Below, one piece after another: positions 1 through 9,114 of a stretch of 36,549 bases of DNA (position 1 is the stretch's first letter; each line of letters begins with the position of its first letter). The position numbers were made by a program, and so were the translations under genes. The notes under the pieces were generated by a model, which did no database searches, had not been told where the DNA came from, and saw only the letters and a program-made list of their open reading frames with translations. Origin of the DNA: Pseudomonadota bacterium (GTDB taxonomy: Bacteria > Pseudomonadota > Gammaproteobacteria > Burkholderiales > Burkholderiaceae_C); contig JAGTRL010000007.1 in NCBI GenBank assembly GCA_018261815.1, forward strand, positions 1 through 36,549, written 5' to 3'.

Positions 1-1
1 G

Positions 2-328
2 GCGGACCTGGCGCGTGAGTGGCTGGGCCGGGGCGTGAGCTGCGTCATCGTCACCCACGGCGGCGAGGGTGCCAGCGCCTGGCGCACTGGCGAGCAGCTG
101 CGTATCGGCCCAGTGGCAGTGACCGTGGTCGACACGGTGGGCGCGGGCGACACCTTCCAGGCCGCGCTGCTGACGGGCCTGGCGGAGCGCGGCGTCTGGA
201 CGCGCGAGGCGCTACACGACATGGCGGCAGCACCGATGCGGCAGGTGCTGGAGTTCGCCGCGCGGTCGGCGGCCATCACCTGTTCGCGCCGCGGTGCAGA
301 CATGCCGCGGCGCTCGGAGCTTGGGTAG
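2..328 (+). CDS. PfkB-family carbohydrate kinase, C-terminal part (5' end outside window)
   Basis: The reading frame is open from the window edge to a TAG at 326-328, so only the last 108 residues are present. It carries the PfkB signature 2, DTVGAGDTF, encoded from about 131. The second Asp of GAGD is the catalytic base that deprotonates the sugar hydroxyl for transfer of the ATP gamma-phosphate. The following helix (QAALLTGLAE) and the final AARSAAITCSRRGAD segment match the end of fructokinase/ribokinase-type folds, where the last motif lines the ATP pocket. The family phosphorylates fructose or related sugars in the cytoplasm. Substrate cannot be set because the N-terminal sugar-binding half is missing. 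Fructokinase is the most likely label; 2-keto-3-deoxygluconate kinase or ribokinase are alternatives. Confidence 0.85.
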   Translation, partial: ADLAREWLGRGVSCVIVTHGGEGASAWRTGEQLRIGPVAVTVVDTVGAGDTFQAALLTGLAERGVWTREALHDMAAAPMRQVLEFAARSAAITCSRRGADMPRRSELG

Positions 329-369
329 ATCGCTTCAGCAGCGTTGCAGCGCCGCGCCTGACAATGACT

Positions 370-618
370 TTAAGCGGCGATGGCCGTGGCCAGGCACTTG
401 TTGCACTTGCCGAGGCCCGGCAGGCGCGGGTCGGGCTTACCGTCGCCGGTCTTGAAGTTCGCCTGGCAGCGCCGGCAGACGTACATCTTCGAGCTCGACA
501 TCATCGGCTTGGCGCCGGGCCCGGTGGACGGCCGCGCGGCGGTGTACTCGGCCTGAGTTTGGCGCAGCCGCTGTCCAGTTTCAGAAACGACAGGTGCAGA
601 TGAACGTTTTGTGGCCAT
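370..618 (-). CDS. Small zinc-ribbon-like hypothetical protein
   Basis: This is an 82-residue basic protein starting at the ATG at 618. A TTG five codons upstream (633) is also in frame but has no better ribosome site. The N-terminal half is Ser/Thr/Gln-rich and probably disordered. The C-terminal half has two CxxC pairs, CRRC and CNKC, about 23 residues apart, the spacing expected of a four-Cys zinc ribbon. No enzyme motif is visible. It lies downstream of the nitrilase gene on the same strand, with a long inverted repeat (634-682) in the gap, so it may be separately controlled. It could bind nucleic acid or be a small zinc-binding accessory protein. I do not recognise a named family. Confidence 0.6.
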   Translation of the reverse strand: MATKRSSAPVVSETGQRLRQTQAEYTAARPSTGPGAKPMMSSSKMYVCRRCQANFKTGDGKPDPRLPGLGKCNKCLATAIAA

Positions 619-633
619 GAGCTTGATCCCCAA

Positions 634-682
634 TTATCCCCGATTTTAACGGAACATCGTCGAGCCCGCCCATCGGGGATAA
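634..682. repeat. 11-bp perfect inverted repeat between nitrilase and zinc-ribbon genes
   Basis: TTATCCCCGAT at 634-644 is matched exactly by ATCGGGGATAA at 672-682, leaving a 27-base loop. In minus-strand RNA it lies 10 bases after the nitrilase stop, and its second arm ends 15 bases before the ATG at 618. It could be a hairpin acting as attenuator or weak terminator, although it has no U-run, or a two-site operator. The long loop fits an operator or regulated leader better than a simple terminator. Confidence 0.6.
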
Positions 683-692
683 CCGGGGCCGG

Positions 693-1493
693 CTACAGGC
701 GCCGATGCTGCAGCGCCGGCAGCTGTGTGCGTACCACGGCCAGCCGCTGCGCATCCACCGACGCCAGCACCACGCCTTCGCCTTCGGCCTGCAGCGCCAG
801 CACCTCGCCCCAGGGGTCGACGATCATGCTGTGGCCCCAGGTGCGACGGCCGTTTTCGTGCGTGCCGCCCTGCGCCGGCGCCAGCACCACGCACTGGTTC
901 TCGACCGCGCGGGCGCGCAGCAGCAGTTCCCAGTGCGCCTGTCCTGTCGTGTAGGTGAAGGCCGAGGGCACGCACAGCAACTCGCAGGGCGGCTGCATCA
1001 GCGCGCGGTACAGCTCGGGAAAGCGCAGGTCATAGCACACGCTCAGGCCGACGCGCAGCGGCCCGGCCTGCAGCGCCACCGGCTCGCTGCCGGCTTCGAG
1101 CACCCGGCCTTCGTCGTATTGCTCGCGGCCGTTGTCGAAGGCGAACAGGTGCATCTTGTCGTAGCGCGCGGCCAGCGTGCCGTCGGGTGAAAACACCAGG
1201 CAGCTGTTGGTCACCCGCGCGGCGCGGCCGGTGCGCAGCGGCAGCGTGCCGCCAATCAGCCACAGCCCGTGCCGGCGCGCCTGTGTCGCCAGGAAGCGCT
1301 GGATCGGGCCGTCACCCGGCGCCTCGGCAATGGCCAGCTTGTCGTCGTCGCGCCGGCCCATCAGGCAGAAGTACTCGGGCAGCGCCACCAGTTGCGCGCC
1401 GGCGGCCGCGGCGCGCTCGATCAGGCCGCCGGCGGCGTCGAGGTTGCGCCCCACGTCGGGCGTGGACACCATCTGCAAGGCGGCGATCTTCAT
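693..1493 (-). CDS. Carbon-nitrogen hydrolase (nitrilase superfamily, Nit1-like omega-amidase or deaminated-glutathione amidase)
   Basis: This 266-residue cytoplasmic enzyme has the complete nitrilase triad: Glu40 (VALPEYF), Lys113 (YDKMHLF) and Cys153 (SVCYDLRFPE). The CYDLRFPELYR stretch is typical of the Nit1/Nit2 branch, which hydrolyses the amide of deaminated glutathione or alpha-ketoglutaramate as metabolite repair. The length of about 270 aa is normal for that branch. Its ATG (1493-1491) overlaps the TGA of yhdP (1492-1490) as ATGA, so the two are translationally coupled. The yhdP-nit order is common in betaproteobacteria. Exact substrate is inferred from family; a general amidase is possible. 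Confidence 0.9.
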   Translation of the reverse strand: MKIAALQMVSTPDVGRNLDAAGGLIERAAAAGAQLVALPEYFCLMGRRDDDKLAIAEAPGDGPIQRFLATQARRHGLWLIGGTLPLRTGRAARVTNSCLVFSPDGTLAARYDKMHLFAFDNGREQYDEGRVLEAGSEPVALQAGPLRVGLSVCYDLRFPELYRALMQPPCELLCVPSAFTYTTGQAHWELLLRARAVENQCVVLAPAQGGTHENGRRTWGHSMIVDPWGEVLALQAEGEGVVLASVDAQRLAVVRTQLPALQHRRL

Positions 1494-4400
1494 CCTGGGG
1501 GCCTCTTCTCGGGGAGGTCGACGGCGCCACGCGCCGGGGCCGACGGCGGCACCGAAGCCGGTGTCTCGGCGTTGCGGTCGACCCGCTTCACGTTCGGGTC
1601 GACCCAGGAGCCGGTGATGTGCAACTCGCTGGTGCCGGCGGCGATCAACGGCTCGCGCAGCATCCATTGTGCAAACAAAGTGCCCAGGCCGATGGCCGGG
1701 TTGATGACCATCGTCGCCAGCGCCGCGCCGGTGGCGTCGAAGTTGGGCACGATCAGCACGCGCAGGTCCTGCGTCTCGTTCAGCAGGTCGGCGCTGCCTT
1801 GCATCAGCACCGTGGCCTGCGCGCCGAGCATGCGCAGGTCGGATGTCTCGGCCACGCCGCGCGTGACCTTGACATCGCCTTCGATGCTGTCGAAGGCAAA
1901 GCCTGCCTGGAACAGGTCGCGAAAGTCCAGCGACAGCCGGCGCGGCAGCGACTGCAGGCTGAGCACGCCGAGCAGCCGCGCACTGCCTGGGTCGGCATGC
2001 AGGAACTGGCCGGCATCGATATCCAGCCGCAGCGTGCCTTCCATGCTGGGGTAGTCCAGCGTCAGCGGTGAGCCGGCCCAGGACAGCTGGCCCTGCATCT
2101 CGCCCTTGCCGCCGCGCAGCGCATCGCCGACGCCCAGTCGTTCGAGGAAGGCGCCGCTGTCGGAAAGTGCGAGCTTGAAGTCCAGCGCCATGCGCCGTGT
2201 GCCGCCGGCGGCCCAGCGGCCGCTGGCATGGAACTGGGCCTCGGGCGCGCTCAGGTCCAGCTGGTCGAGCTGCCATTCGCGTTGGCCGGCGCGGCCAGGC
2301 AGCAGCCGGTTCACCGCCTCCACTCGCAGTCGGCCGAGCTTGCGCCCGCGCAGCTCGAAATCGTCGACGCTGATGTCCAGCGCCGGCACGCTGGCCGGCG
2401 GCTGGCTGAGCAGGCCCTCGACCGCGGACACCTGGGACTGCGGCACCGACAGCCGCTGCAGCCGCGCCGTGACGCGCCCTGCCTGCTCGCTGCCGCTCGG
2501 CGGCCGGTACTCGATGTCGCCGGCCAGTTGGTCGGCCTTCAGGTTGGCCTTCCACCAAGGTTCGGCGGCCGCGCCCTGGCTGGACAGCGTGGCCTGCAGG
2601 TTCGACAGGAAGCGTGTGCCGGAGCGCAGCTCGTCGGCGCGCAGCTGGATGGCCTGAGGCAGATAGCCGCCAACGGCCGGGCCCGCGGCCATGCCGCTGC
2701 GCTCGGCCAACGCCTGCCAGGCGTCGACATCCACCCGGCCGAGGTTGAGCACCGCTTGCACGCCAGCGGCCGGCAACGGCGGCAGCGTGTCCAGCACAGC
2801 AACACTGCCCCGGTGCACCCGCGGCTCGAGCCCGGACAGGTCGCGCTGGAACTGCGCCTTCAGCAGGTCGCCCAGCTCGAACTGCAGGCTGTCGCGGGCG
2901 TTTGTGTTCGGGTCGGCCAGCGGCGACAGCTGCAGGCGAAGCGGCAGCGGCGTCGCCGCCACCGGCTTGGCCAGCGGCGCCGGCAGGTCGATCTGCAAGC
3001 CCACCAGATTGCTCTGCAGCAGCAAATCGGGCCGGCCGTCGGCCACGGCCAGCGTGCCGCGCCAGGCGGTCTGACCGCGCAGCAGGCTGCCAAGGCGCGC
3101 CAGCGCCACCGGCTGCGCCGTACTGCGCAGCGCCTCGGCCGTGACCGTGCCCTGGGCGCTGAGGCGCAGCGTGCCGTCGGCGCCGACGCTGCCATCGAGC
3201 GTGGTGTCGCCGCCCAGCAGCCGGGCGTTCAGCGAGCGCAACACCAGGCCCTGCGGCGAGAAGTCGACCATGCCGCGCGCGTCCAGCAATGGGGGCCCCT
3301 CCGGGTGTACGCGCAAGTCGTTGCCAGCCAGCTGCAGGCTGCCGCGCAGCGTGGCCGCCGGGCTGCCGGCCAGCGGGATGCTGGCCTCCAGCTTCAGCTC
3401 GCTGGGGCCTGTGATGCTCACCGACTCGAGCGCCGCGCCGGCACGCTGGCCCAGCGGCGCCAGACGCACGAAGCGCAGCAGGTCGGACGCCGGACCGCGC
3501 CCCAGCCCCTGCAGCGTCAGCAGTTTCTGCGGCGCGGCGAGGTCGGCGATGCCGCCTTGCACGTCACGCAGTTCGTAGCCCCACATCCGCCCGCTCAGGC
3601 GGCGCAGGTGCATGGCCAGGCGGTCGAATTCGATCTCGCCGCTGGCCTGATCGACCGTCGGCCAGGGCGAGACGAAGGCCGGTTGGCCGCCTTCGGCCAC
3701 GCGGCTGGGAAGGTAGGCATAGACCAAGTCGCGAACTTGCAGCGCGATGCGCAGTTCGCCCTCGCGCACGCTGTGGAATGGAAAGTCGGCGAGGTCGCCC
3801 TTGACCCTGAAGGTCGCGGCGCTGATGCTGCCCCCCTGCACCGCGTCGCGCACATGGTGGCGCGCTTCCGCGGCGATGCCCAGCGGAAGGTAGCGCGCGA
3901 CGCTTTCGGCACGGGCACGCTGCAGCCTGGCGCTCAGGTCGAGCGTGCCGGGAAAGCGTGCGCCGCGGCCGCGGCCTTCTTCCGCGCCGCTGCGCCAGGT
4001 GGCCTCCACTTCGCCCTGCAGGTCGGCATTGGCGATGCGCGTGTCGGCCAGCTTGACTTCGATCGTGCTCGGCTTGCCGGGCGCGGCGACGATGCGCCAG
4101 GACAGCGCCGCCTCCAGCGCGTCGACCCGCAGTTCGGGCTGCTCCCACAAGCCCGGGAAGACCAGTGCACCATCCTTGATGGCCAGCTTGGCTTGGCCAC
4201 CGCGCTCGTTGGCCGACAGCTGCAAAGTGGCGCGGCGCAGACCTGGCCGGCCCGGGCTGCTGCCGGCTGCGAGCTCTGCCGCCTGCAGCGCCAGATCGCT
4301 GAGCCGGACATCGACCTGGTAGCTGGCCGGCTGGTCCACGGGTCCAACCCAGCGGGCCTTCAGGCTGTCGAGCGTACCGCGCGGCGCCAGCCCGGCCACC

Positions 4401-5608
4401 AACGCACGCAGCGGCTCGCCCAGCGGCGCGCGTTCGGCCATGCGGGCCAGCGTATCCAGGTTCAGCCGCTCGCCGGCGACCTCGCCGCCGGTGACTGGCG
4501 TCGAGGCGGTCCACGGCTCGCGCAGGTCCTGCGCCTGGCGCCAGGCCACGCTCAAGTCGCCAGCCGGCCAGGCCAGGCCGTCGCCGGTGAGGAAGGCCAG
4601 GTCTTGGGCGCGCAGGCGGATGCCGGAGGCGTCGCGCTCGGCGTCGAGACGGCCCTGCAGCTGTTGCAGGGCCAGCGGCTGCAGCGACGCGCCCAGCTGC
4701 ACCGACACCTCGCGCAGCGCGAAATCCAGCGTCGCCTTGCGCGGCATGCCCTCGCTGAAGTCGACCCAGGCGCGCAGCGCGCCGGCGCCCTCGCCCAGCT
4801 CGACCGGCAGCGCCAGATGGCGGCGCAATTGGGCCGCATCGACCTGCGGGAACTCGGCGAACAGCGTGCCGCTCCAGCGCTGCAGTTCGCCGGCCGGCGC
4901 CAACAGCGGCTGCCTGAAGCGACCACGCAACGTGAAGCGTTGTCCCCAGGCCGGCGGCGGCGTCGCATCCAGGCGCAGCGCGTGCTGGCGCAGGCCGTTG
5001 CGCAGCACCAGGTCGAGCTGGGTCAGCACCAGCGGCGCCGTGCCGCTGCGTTCGTCGGTAAAGTGCAGCTCGGCATTGCGCACCACGAACTCGTGCTGCT
5101 GCAGGAACCAGTCGCGGGCCCGTGTGTCGCCGCTGCCGACGCTGCCGCCGTCCCAGTCGAGCCCGGCAATATGCCAGCGGCCGAAGCTGTCGCGGCGCAC
5201 CTCGAGCCGCGCGCCGTCGATCAGCACCTGCTCGAAGCGCAACGTCAACGCCAGCAGAGACCGCACCGCCAGCGCCGTGTGCACCCGCTCCAGGACCAGC
5301 GCCTCTCGGCCCTCGCGGTCGAAAAGGCGCAGGTCGCGCAGCTCGAAGGCCGGCACCCACCCGCTGGACTGCACGTGGATCGAGCCGATCGTCAGCTTCA
5401 GGCCGATGGCCTCGCCGGCAAGCTGTTCGACGCGCCCACGCCAATCGTCGATGTGCGGCAGAATCGCCCAGTGCAGCGTCAGCCACAGGGCGAGGAACAC
5501 GCCCCACAGCAGCAGCACCCCGGCCGTGGCCATGCTGGATGCTGTGCGCAACCACTGCCAGCGGCGCGGCAAGGCGGCATCAGACCCAGGAGACAAGGGT
5601 GAGACCAT
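1490..5608 (-). CDS. yhdP: YhdP-family AsmA-like envelope protein (phospholipid transport)
   Basis: This 1372-residue protein has a short cytoplasmic N-terminus and one membrane anchor at about residues 27-48 (VLLLWGVFLALWLTLHWAIL). A very long periplasmic region follows, made of repeated beta-rich AsmA/DUF3971 segments. The C-terminal part (RMLGAQATVLMQGSADLL and NPAIGLGTLFAQ) is the AsmA-like C-terminal domain typical of YhdP. Length fits the family (about 1270-1400). In E. coli, YhdP with TamB and YdbH forms a bridge-like hydrophobic groove carrying phospholipids from inner to outer membrane. The ATG at 5608 is divergent from glnE, with 129 bases between. I found no convincing promoter in that gap. 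Confidence 0.92.
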   Translation of the reverse strand: MVSPLSPGSDAALPRRWQWLRTASSMATAGVLLLWGVFLALWLTLHWAILPHIDDWRGRVEQLAGEAIGLKLTIGSIHVQSSGWVPAFELRDLRLFDREGREALVLERVHTALAVRSLLALTLRFEQVLIDGARLEVRRDSFGRWHIAGLDWDGGSVGSGDTRARDWFLQQHEFVVRNAELHFTDERSGTAPLVLTQLDLVLRNGLRQHALRLDATPPPAWGQRFTLRGRFRQPLLAPAGELQRWSGTLFAEFPQVDAAQLRRHLALPVELGEGAGALRAWVDFSEGMPRKATLDFALREVSVQLGASLQPLALQQLQGRLDAERDASGIRLRAQDLAFLTGDGLAWPAGDLSVAWRQAQDLREPWTASTPVTGGEVAGERLNLDTLARMAERAPLGEPLRALVAGLAPRGTLDSLKARWVGPVDQPASYQVDVRLSDLALQAAELAAGSSPGRPGLRRATLQLSANERGGQAKLAIKDGALVFPGLWEQPELRVDALEAALSWRIVAAPGKPSTIEVKLADTRIANADLQGEVEATWRSGAEEGRGRGARFPGTLDLSARLQRARAESVARYLPLGIAAEARHHVRDAVQGGSISAATFRVKGDLADFPFHSVREGELRIALQVRDLVYAYLPSRVAEGGQPAFVSPWPTVDQASGEIEFDRLAMHLRRLSGRMWGYELRDVQGGIADLAAPQKLLTLQGLGRGPASDLLRFVRLAPLGQRAGAALESVSITGPSELKLEASIPLAGSPAATLRGSLQLAGNDLRVHPEGPPLLDARGMVDFSPQGLVLRSLNARLLGGDTTLDGSVGADGTLRLSAQGTVTAEALRSTAQPVALARLGSLLRGQTAWRGTLAVADGRPDLLLQSNLVGLQIDLPAPLAKPVAATPLPLRLQLSPLADPNTNARDSLQFELGDLLKAQFQRDLSGLEPRVHRGSVAVLDTLPPLPAAGVQAVLNLGRVDVDAWQALAERSGMAAGPAVGGYLPQAIQLRADELRSGTRFLSNLQATLSSQGAAAEPWWKANLKADQLAGDIEYRPPSGSEQAGRVTARLQRLSVPQSQVSAVEGLLSQPPASVPALDISVDDFELRGRKLGRLRVEAVNRLLPGRAGQREWQLDQLDLSAPEAQFHASGRWAAGGTRRMALDFKLALSDSGAFLERLGVGDALRGGKGEMQGQLSWAGSPLTLDYPSMEGTLRLDIDAGQFLHADPGSARLLGVLSLQSLPRRLSLDFRDLFQAGFAFDSIEGDVKVTRGVAETSDLRMLGAQATVLMQGSADLLNETQDLRVLIVPNFDATGAALATMVINPAIGLGTLFAQWMLREPLIAAGTSELHITGSWVDPNVKRVDRNAETPASVPPSAPARGAVDLPEKRPPG

Positions 5609-5737
5609 TCGGCGTTAGAGCATTTGCGCATCGCACAGGGTGTCGCGAGGCCCGGGTCTGTGGGTTGCGCACAGAGCGTGTCGGCAAGCGCCGCAAGCTG
5701 CGCGATCCAATCTAGCACACCGCCTCGCCGCTGCAGC

Positions 5738-8494
5738 ATGGGTTCGCCCTTGTTCCATGACGCTGGGCCACTGGGCGCTCCGGCGCTGGCTGCGCACAGC
5801 CGCTTCGTACAGCGCATCCGCCGCCGCTATGCCGACGAACTGCCGCTGCTGCCGCCAGGGGCGATCGATGGCGCCACGGTAACTGCCCTGGTGCAGACCT
5901 TGCGCGACGGCGGCCGGGCGCTGCCCTCGGCGCTGCGCGTGGCGCGGCAGTTGTGCCTGGAGCGGCTGGCCTGCCTGGACGTGGAACAGGCTGCGCCGCT
6001 GGCCACCGTCACGGCCGGCATGACGGCGCTGGCCGAGGCCACGCTGGAGCTGGCGCTGGCCCAGGCGCTGGCCGAAGCCGAGCAGCGGCATGGCGTGCCG
6101 CGCGACGCGCAGGGCCGTCGCATCGAGTTCTGGATCGTCGGCATGGGCAAGCTCGGCGCGCGCGAGCTGAACGTGTCCTCCGACATCGACTTGATCTATG
6201 TCTACGAGGACGAGGGCGAGACTGACGGGCCGCTGCAGGTGAGTGCGCACGAGTACTTCTCGCTGGTGGCGAAGAAGCTGTACACGCTGATCGGCGAGAC
6301 CACCGAGGACGGCTTCGTCTTCCGCGTCGACCTGGCGTTGCGGCCGAACGGCAATTCTGGCCCGCCGGTGTGCAGCCTGCCGATGCTGGAGGACTACCTG
6401 CAGGTGCAGGGCCGCGAATGGGAGCGCTTCGCCTGGCTGAAGAGCCGCGTGGTTGCGCCGCAGGCCAGTGTCGCCAGCGGACGTGCGCTGGCGCTGCGCT
6501 CGCTGGTCACGCCTTTCGTCTACCGCCGCTACCTCGACTACGGCGTGTTCGAGGGCCTGCGCCAGCTGCACCGCAAGATCCGCGACGAGGCGCAGCGCCG
6601 CGCCGCCGGCCGGCCCGAGCGCGCCAACGACGTCAAGCTGTCGCGCGGTGGCATCCGCGAGATCGAGTTCATCGTGCAGCTGATGCTGGTGGCCCGCGGT
6701 GGGCAGTACCCGGAGATCCGCACCCGCTCCACGCTGCGCAGCCTGCAGCGGCTGGCGGCACGCGGGCTGATGAAGCCGGCCACCGCAGGGCGGCTGGCCG
6801 AGTGCTACGACTTCCTGCGCCGCGTCGAGCACCGCATCCAGTATCTGGACGACCAGCAGACCCACCTGCTGCCCACCGCCGACGCTGACCTCGGCTGGAT
6901 CGCGCGCAGCCTGGACCTGGCGTGCCATGCCGATGCCTGCGAGCTGCTCGACCGCCTGGGCGAGGTGCGCGAGTTCGTGGCCAACGAGTTCGACGCGCTG
7001 CTGCACGACGGCCAGACGCCGTCAGCGGCGGCCAACGGACGCAATGGCTGCACTGCCTGTGGTGCCGGACCCTTGCCGGTGGACAGCGAACAACTTCTCG
7101 AGCGGCTGCCGCAGGAACTGGCCGAGCGCGTGCGCCAGTGGGCCAAGCACCCGCGCGTGGTGGCACTGCGCGACGAAAGCAAGCTGCGCCTGGGCCGGCT
7201 GGTGCAGCGTGCCGCCGAATGCGTGGGCGACGGGCGCTGCAGCGTCAACGCGGTGCTGCGCTTCGTCGACTGGCTCGAGCCGCTGCTGCGCCGCGAGAGC
7301 TACCTGGCACTGCTGGTCGAGCGCCCGGCCGTGCAGTCGCGGCTGCTGCGGCTGCTGGGCATGGCGCGCTGGCCGATGCAGTACCTGATGCGCCACCCCG
7401 GCGTGATCGACGAGCTGGCCGACGAGCGGCTGCAGCACGGCCGCTTCGAGCCCGCAGTGTTCAGCGCCGACCTGCAGTCGCGCCACGACGCGTGGCAACG
7501 CTCGGGCCAGGCCAACGAGGAATGGCTGCTCGACACGCTGCGCCATGCGCACCATGCCGAATTGTTCCGCACGCTGGTGCGCGACGTGGAGCGCGAGCTG
7601 ACGGTGGAGCAAGTGGCCGACGACCTGTCGGCGCTGGCCGACGCGGTGCTCGACATCACGCTGCGCTGGGCCTGGGCGATGCTCAAGCAGCGCCATCGCG
7701 AGGCGCCGCGCTTCGCCGTCATCGCCTACGGCAAGCTCGGCGGCAAGGAGCTGGGCTACGGCAGCGACCTGGACGTGGTCTTCCTCTACGACGACAGCGA
7801 CGAGGACGACAAGGACCGCGCGCAGGAGGTCTATGGCCACTTCGTGCGCAAGCTGATCACCTGGCTGACGCTGCGCACCTCGGCCGGAGAGCTGTTCGAC
7901 ATTGACACCGCACTGCGGCCGAACGGCGGCTCGGGGCTGCTGGTGACCTCGATCGAGGCCTTCGAGCGCTACCAGCTCGGCCGCGGCAGCAACACCGCCT
8001 GGACCTGGGAACACCAGGCCATCACGCGGGCTCGCTTCTGTGCCGGCGCGCCCGATCTGGCCGGCCGCTTCGAAAGCGTGCGCCGCGGTGTGATCACCGC
8101 GTCGCGCGACGCCGCGGCGCTGCGAGAGGAGATCCGTGCCATGCGCGAGAAGGTCCGTGCCGCGCACCCTGTGAAGGCCGGCCGCTACGACGTCAAGCAC
8201 AGCCCGGGCGGCATGATGGACGTGGAGTTCGCGGTGCAGTACCTGGTGCTGGCGCAGGGCGCGGCGCAGCCGGGGCTGCTCGACAACGTCGGCAACATCG
8301 CGCTGCTGCAGCGCGCCGAGAACGCCGGCCTGCTGCCCGTCGGCATCGGCCACGCCGCGGCCGACGCCTACCGCGAGCTGCGCCGTGCGCAGCACCTGGC
8401 GCGTCTGGACGAGCAGCCGACGCACTTCGAGCCGCAGCTGCTGGCGGCGCACAGCGCCGCGGTGCTGGCGCTGTGGCACGCCGTCTTTGACTGA
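5738..8494 (+). CDS. glnE: Bifunctional glutamine synthetase adenylyltransferase / adenylyl-removing enzyme
   Basis: The 918-residue protein has the duplicated nucleotidyltransferase architecture of GlnE (E. coli about 946 aa). The N-terminal adenylyl-removing domain has GMGKLGARELN followed by SDIDLIYVY, from residue 135. The C-terminal adenylyltransferase domain has AYGKLGGKELGYGSDLD from residue 663. The paired Asp residues in each SDxD bind Mg2+. A linker with RGGIREIEFIVQ and a later SPGGMMDVEFAVQYL match the helical regions after each catalytic domain. The enzyme attaches AMP to, and removes it from, a tyrosine of glutamine synthetase under control of PII and glutamine. An in-frame ATG at 5624 would add 38 low-complexity residues; 5738 is preferred because family similarity begins soon after it. 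Confidence 0.97.
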   Translation: MGSPLFHDAGPLGAPALAAHSRFVQRIRRRYADELPLLPPGAIDGATVTALVQTLRDGGRALPSALRVARQLCLERLACLDVEQAAPLATVTAGMTALAEATLELALAQALAEAEQRHGVPRDAQGRRIEFWIVGMGKLGARELNVSSDIDLIYVYEDEGETDGPLQVSAHEYFSLVAKKLYTLIGETTEDGFVFRVDLALRPNGNSGPPVCSLPMLEDYLQVQGREWERFAWLKSRVVAPQASVASGRALALRSLVTPFVYRRYLDYGVFEGLRQLHRKIRDEAQRRAAGRPERANDVKLSRGGIREIEFIVQLMLVARGGQYPEIRTRSTLRSLQRLAARGLMKPATAGRLAECYDFLRRVEHRIQYLDDQQTHLLPTADADLGWIARSLDLACHADACELLDRLGEVREFVANEFDALLHDGQTPSAAANGRNGCTACGAGPLPVDSEQLLERLPQELAERVRQWAKHPRVVALRDESKLRLGRLVQRAAECVGDGRCSVNAVLRFVDWLEPLLRRESYLALLVERPAVQSRLLRLLGMARWPMQYLMRHPGVIDELADERLQHGRFEPAVFSADLQSRHDAWQRSGQANEEWLLDTLRHAHHAELFRTLVRDVERELTVEQVADDLSALADAVLDITLRWAWAMLKQRHREAPRFAVIAYGKLGGKELGYGSDLDVVFLYDDSDEDDKDRAQEVYGHFVRKLITWLTLRTSAGELFDIDTALRPNGGSGLLVTSIEAFERYQLGRGSNTAWTWEHQAITRARFCAGAPDLAGRFESVRRGVITASRDAAALREEIRAMREKVRAAHPVKAGRYDVKHSPGGMMDVEFAVQYLVLAQGAAQPGLLDNVGNIALLQRAENAGLLPVGIGHAAADAYRELRRAQHLARLDEQPTHFEPQLLAAHSAAVLALWHAVFD

Positions 8495-9083
8495 GACTTC
8501 CGGCCTGAGCGACCGCCCCGGCGCGCTGTGGTTGCTGAACAGTGCCGGCCTGGCGCTGGCCGCGGTGCTGGCCTGGTGGGCGGACAGCGCCACCCTCGAC
8601 TGGCAGCCGCAGCGCGCCTGGCCCGAGGCCTGGCGCTGGTGGAGCGCGGCGCTGGTGCATTTCACGCCGATGCACCTGGGCGCCAACCTGCTGGCCACCG
8701 CGCTGGTGGCCGCCTATGGCTGGGCTGCGCGGGTGCCCTCGCCGGTGGCATGGGCCTGGATCGCGTCCTGGCCCTTCACCCATCTGGCGCTGTGGGCCAA
8801 ACCGGAGCTGCTGCACTACGGCGGCCTGTCCGGCGTGCTGCACGGCGGCGTGGCCGCGACCACGGTCTGGCTGGTGCTGCGCGGCCAGGGGGCGCAGCGC
8901 ACGGTCGGCTGGATGATGCTGATCGGCCAGAGCGTGAAGCTGCTGGTCGAGGAGCCCTGGGGCGCCGCGATCCATCCGCCCAGCGAACTGGACGTGGCCG
9001 TGGCACCGCTGGCCCATGCCAGCGGCTCGATCGCCGGCGCGCTGCTGACGTTGCTGGCGCTGCGGCTGGCGCGGCGCGGCTAG
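8487..9083 (+). CDS. rrtA: Rhombosortase (rhomboid-like intramembrane serine protease)
   Basis: This 198-residue membrane protein has about five or six hydrophobic segments. The catalytic serine motif is GGLSGVLHGG, with Ser115 and an adjacent His119. The terminal histidine motif is PLAHASGSIAG (His177), as expected for the rhomboid Ser-His dyad. VHFTPMHLGANLL is the early His/Asn helix of rhomboids. Rhombosortases cleave GlyGly-CTERM tails from exported proteins in the inner membrane. No good ATG exists in frame; a TTG at 8487 overlaps the end of glnE (stop 8492-8494) and is the best start, though uncertain. No GlyGly-CTERM substrate is encoded in this window. Confidence 0.82.
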   Translation: MTETSGLSDRPGALWLLNSAGLALAAVLAWWADSATLDWQPQRAWPEAWRWWSAALVHFTPMHLGANLLATALVAAYGWAARVPSPVAWAWIASWPFTHLALWAKPELLHYGGLSGVLHGGVAATTVWLVLRGQGAQRTVGWMMLIGQSVKLLVEEPWGAAIHPPSELDVAVAPLAHASGSIAGALLTLLALRLARRG

Positions 9084-9114
9084 ACTGCTCGCTCCCCACC
9101 ACCAGGAGACGACC

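Noticed and set aside
693-2558. A single 621-codon minus-strand fusion protein covering the nitrilase
   Set aside because: The first 355 codons are out-of-frame yhdP sequence; nitrilase similarity begins exactly at the ATG at 1493, which overlaps the yhdP stop.
2228-5602. An 1124-codon frame antisense to yhdP
   Set aside because: Low-complexity Gln/Arg/Ala-rich translation with no motif; the yhdP frame has clear AsmA-like architecture, so this is a shadow.
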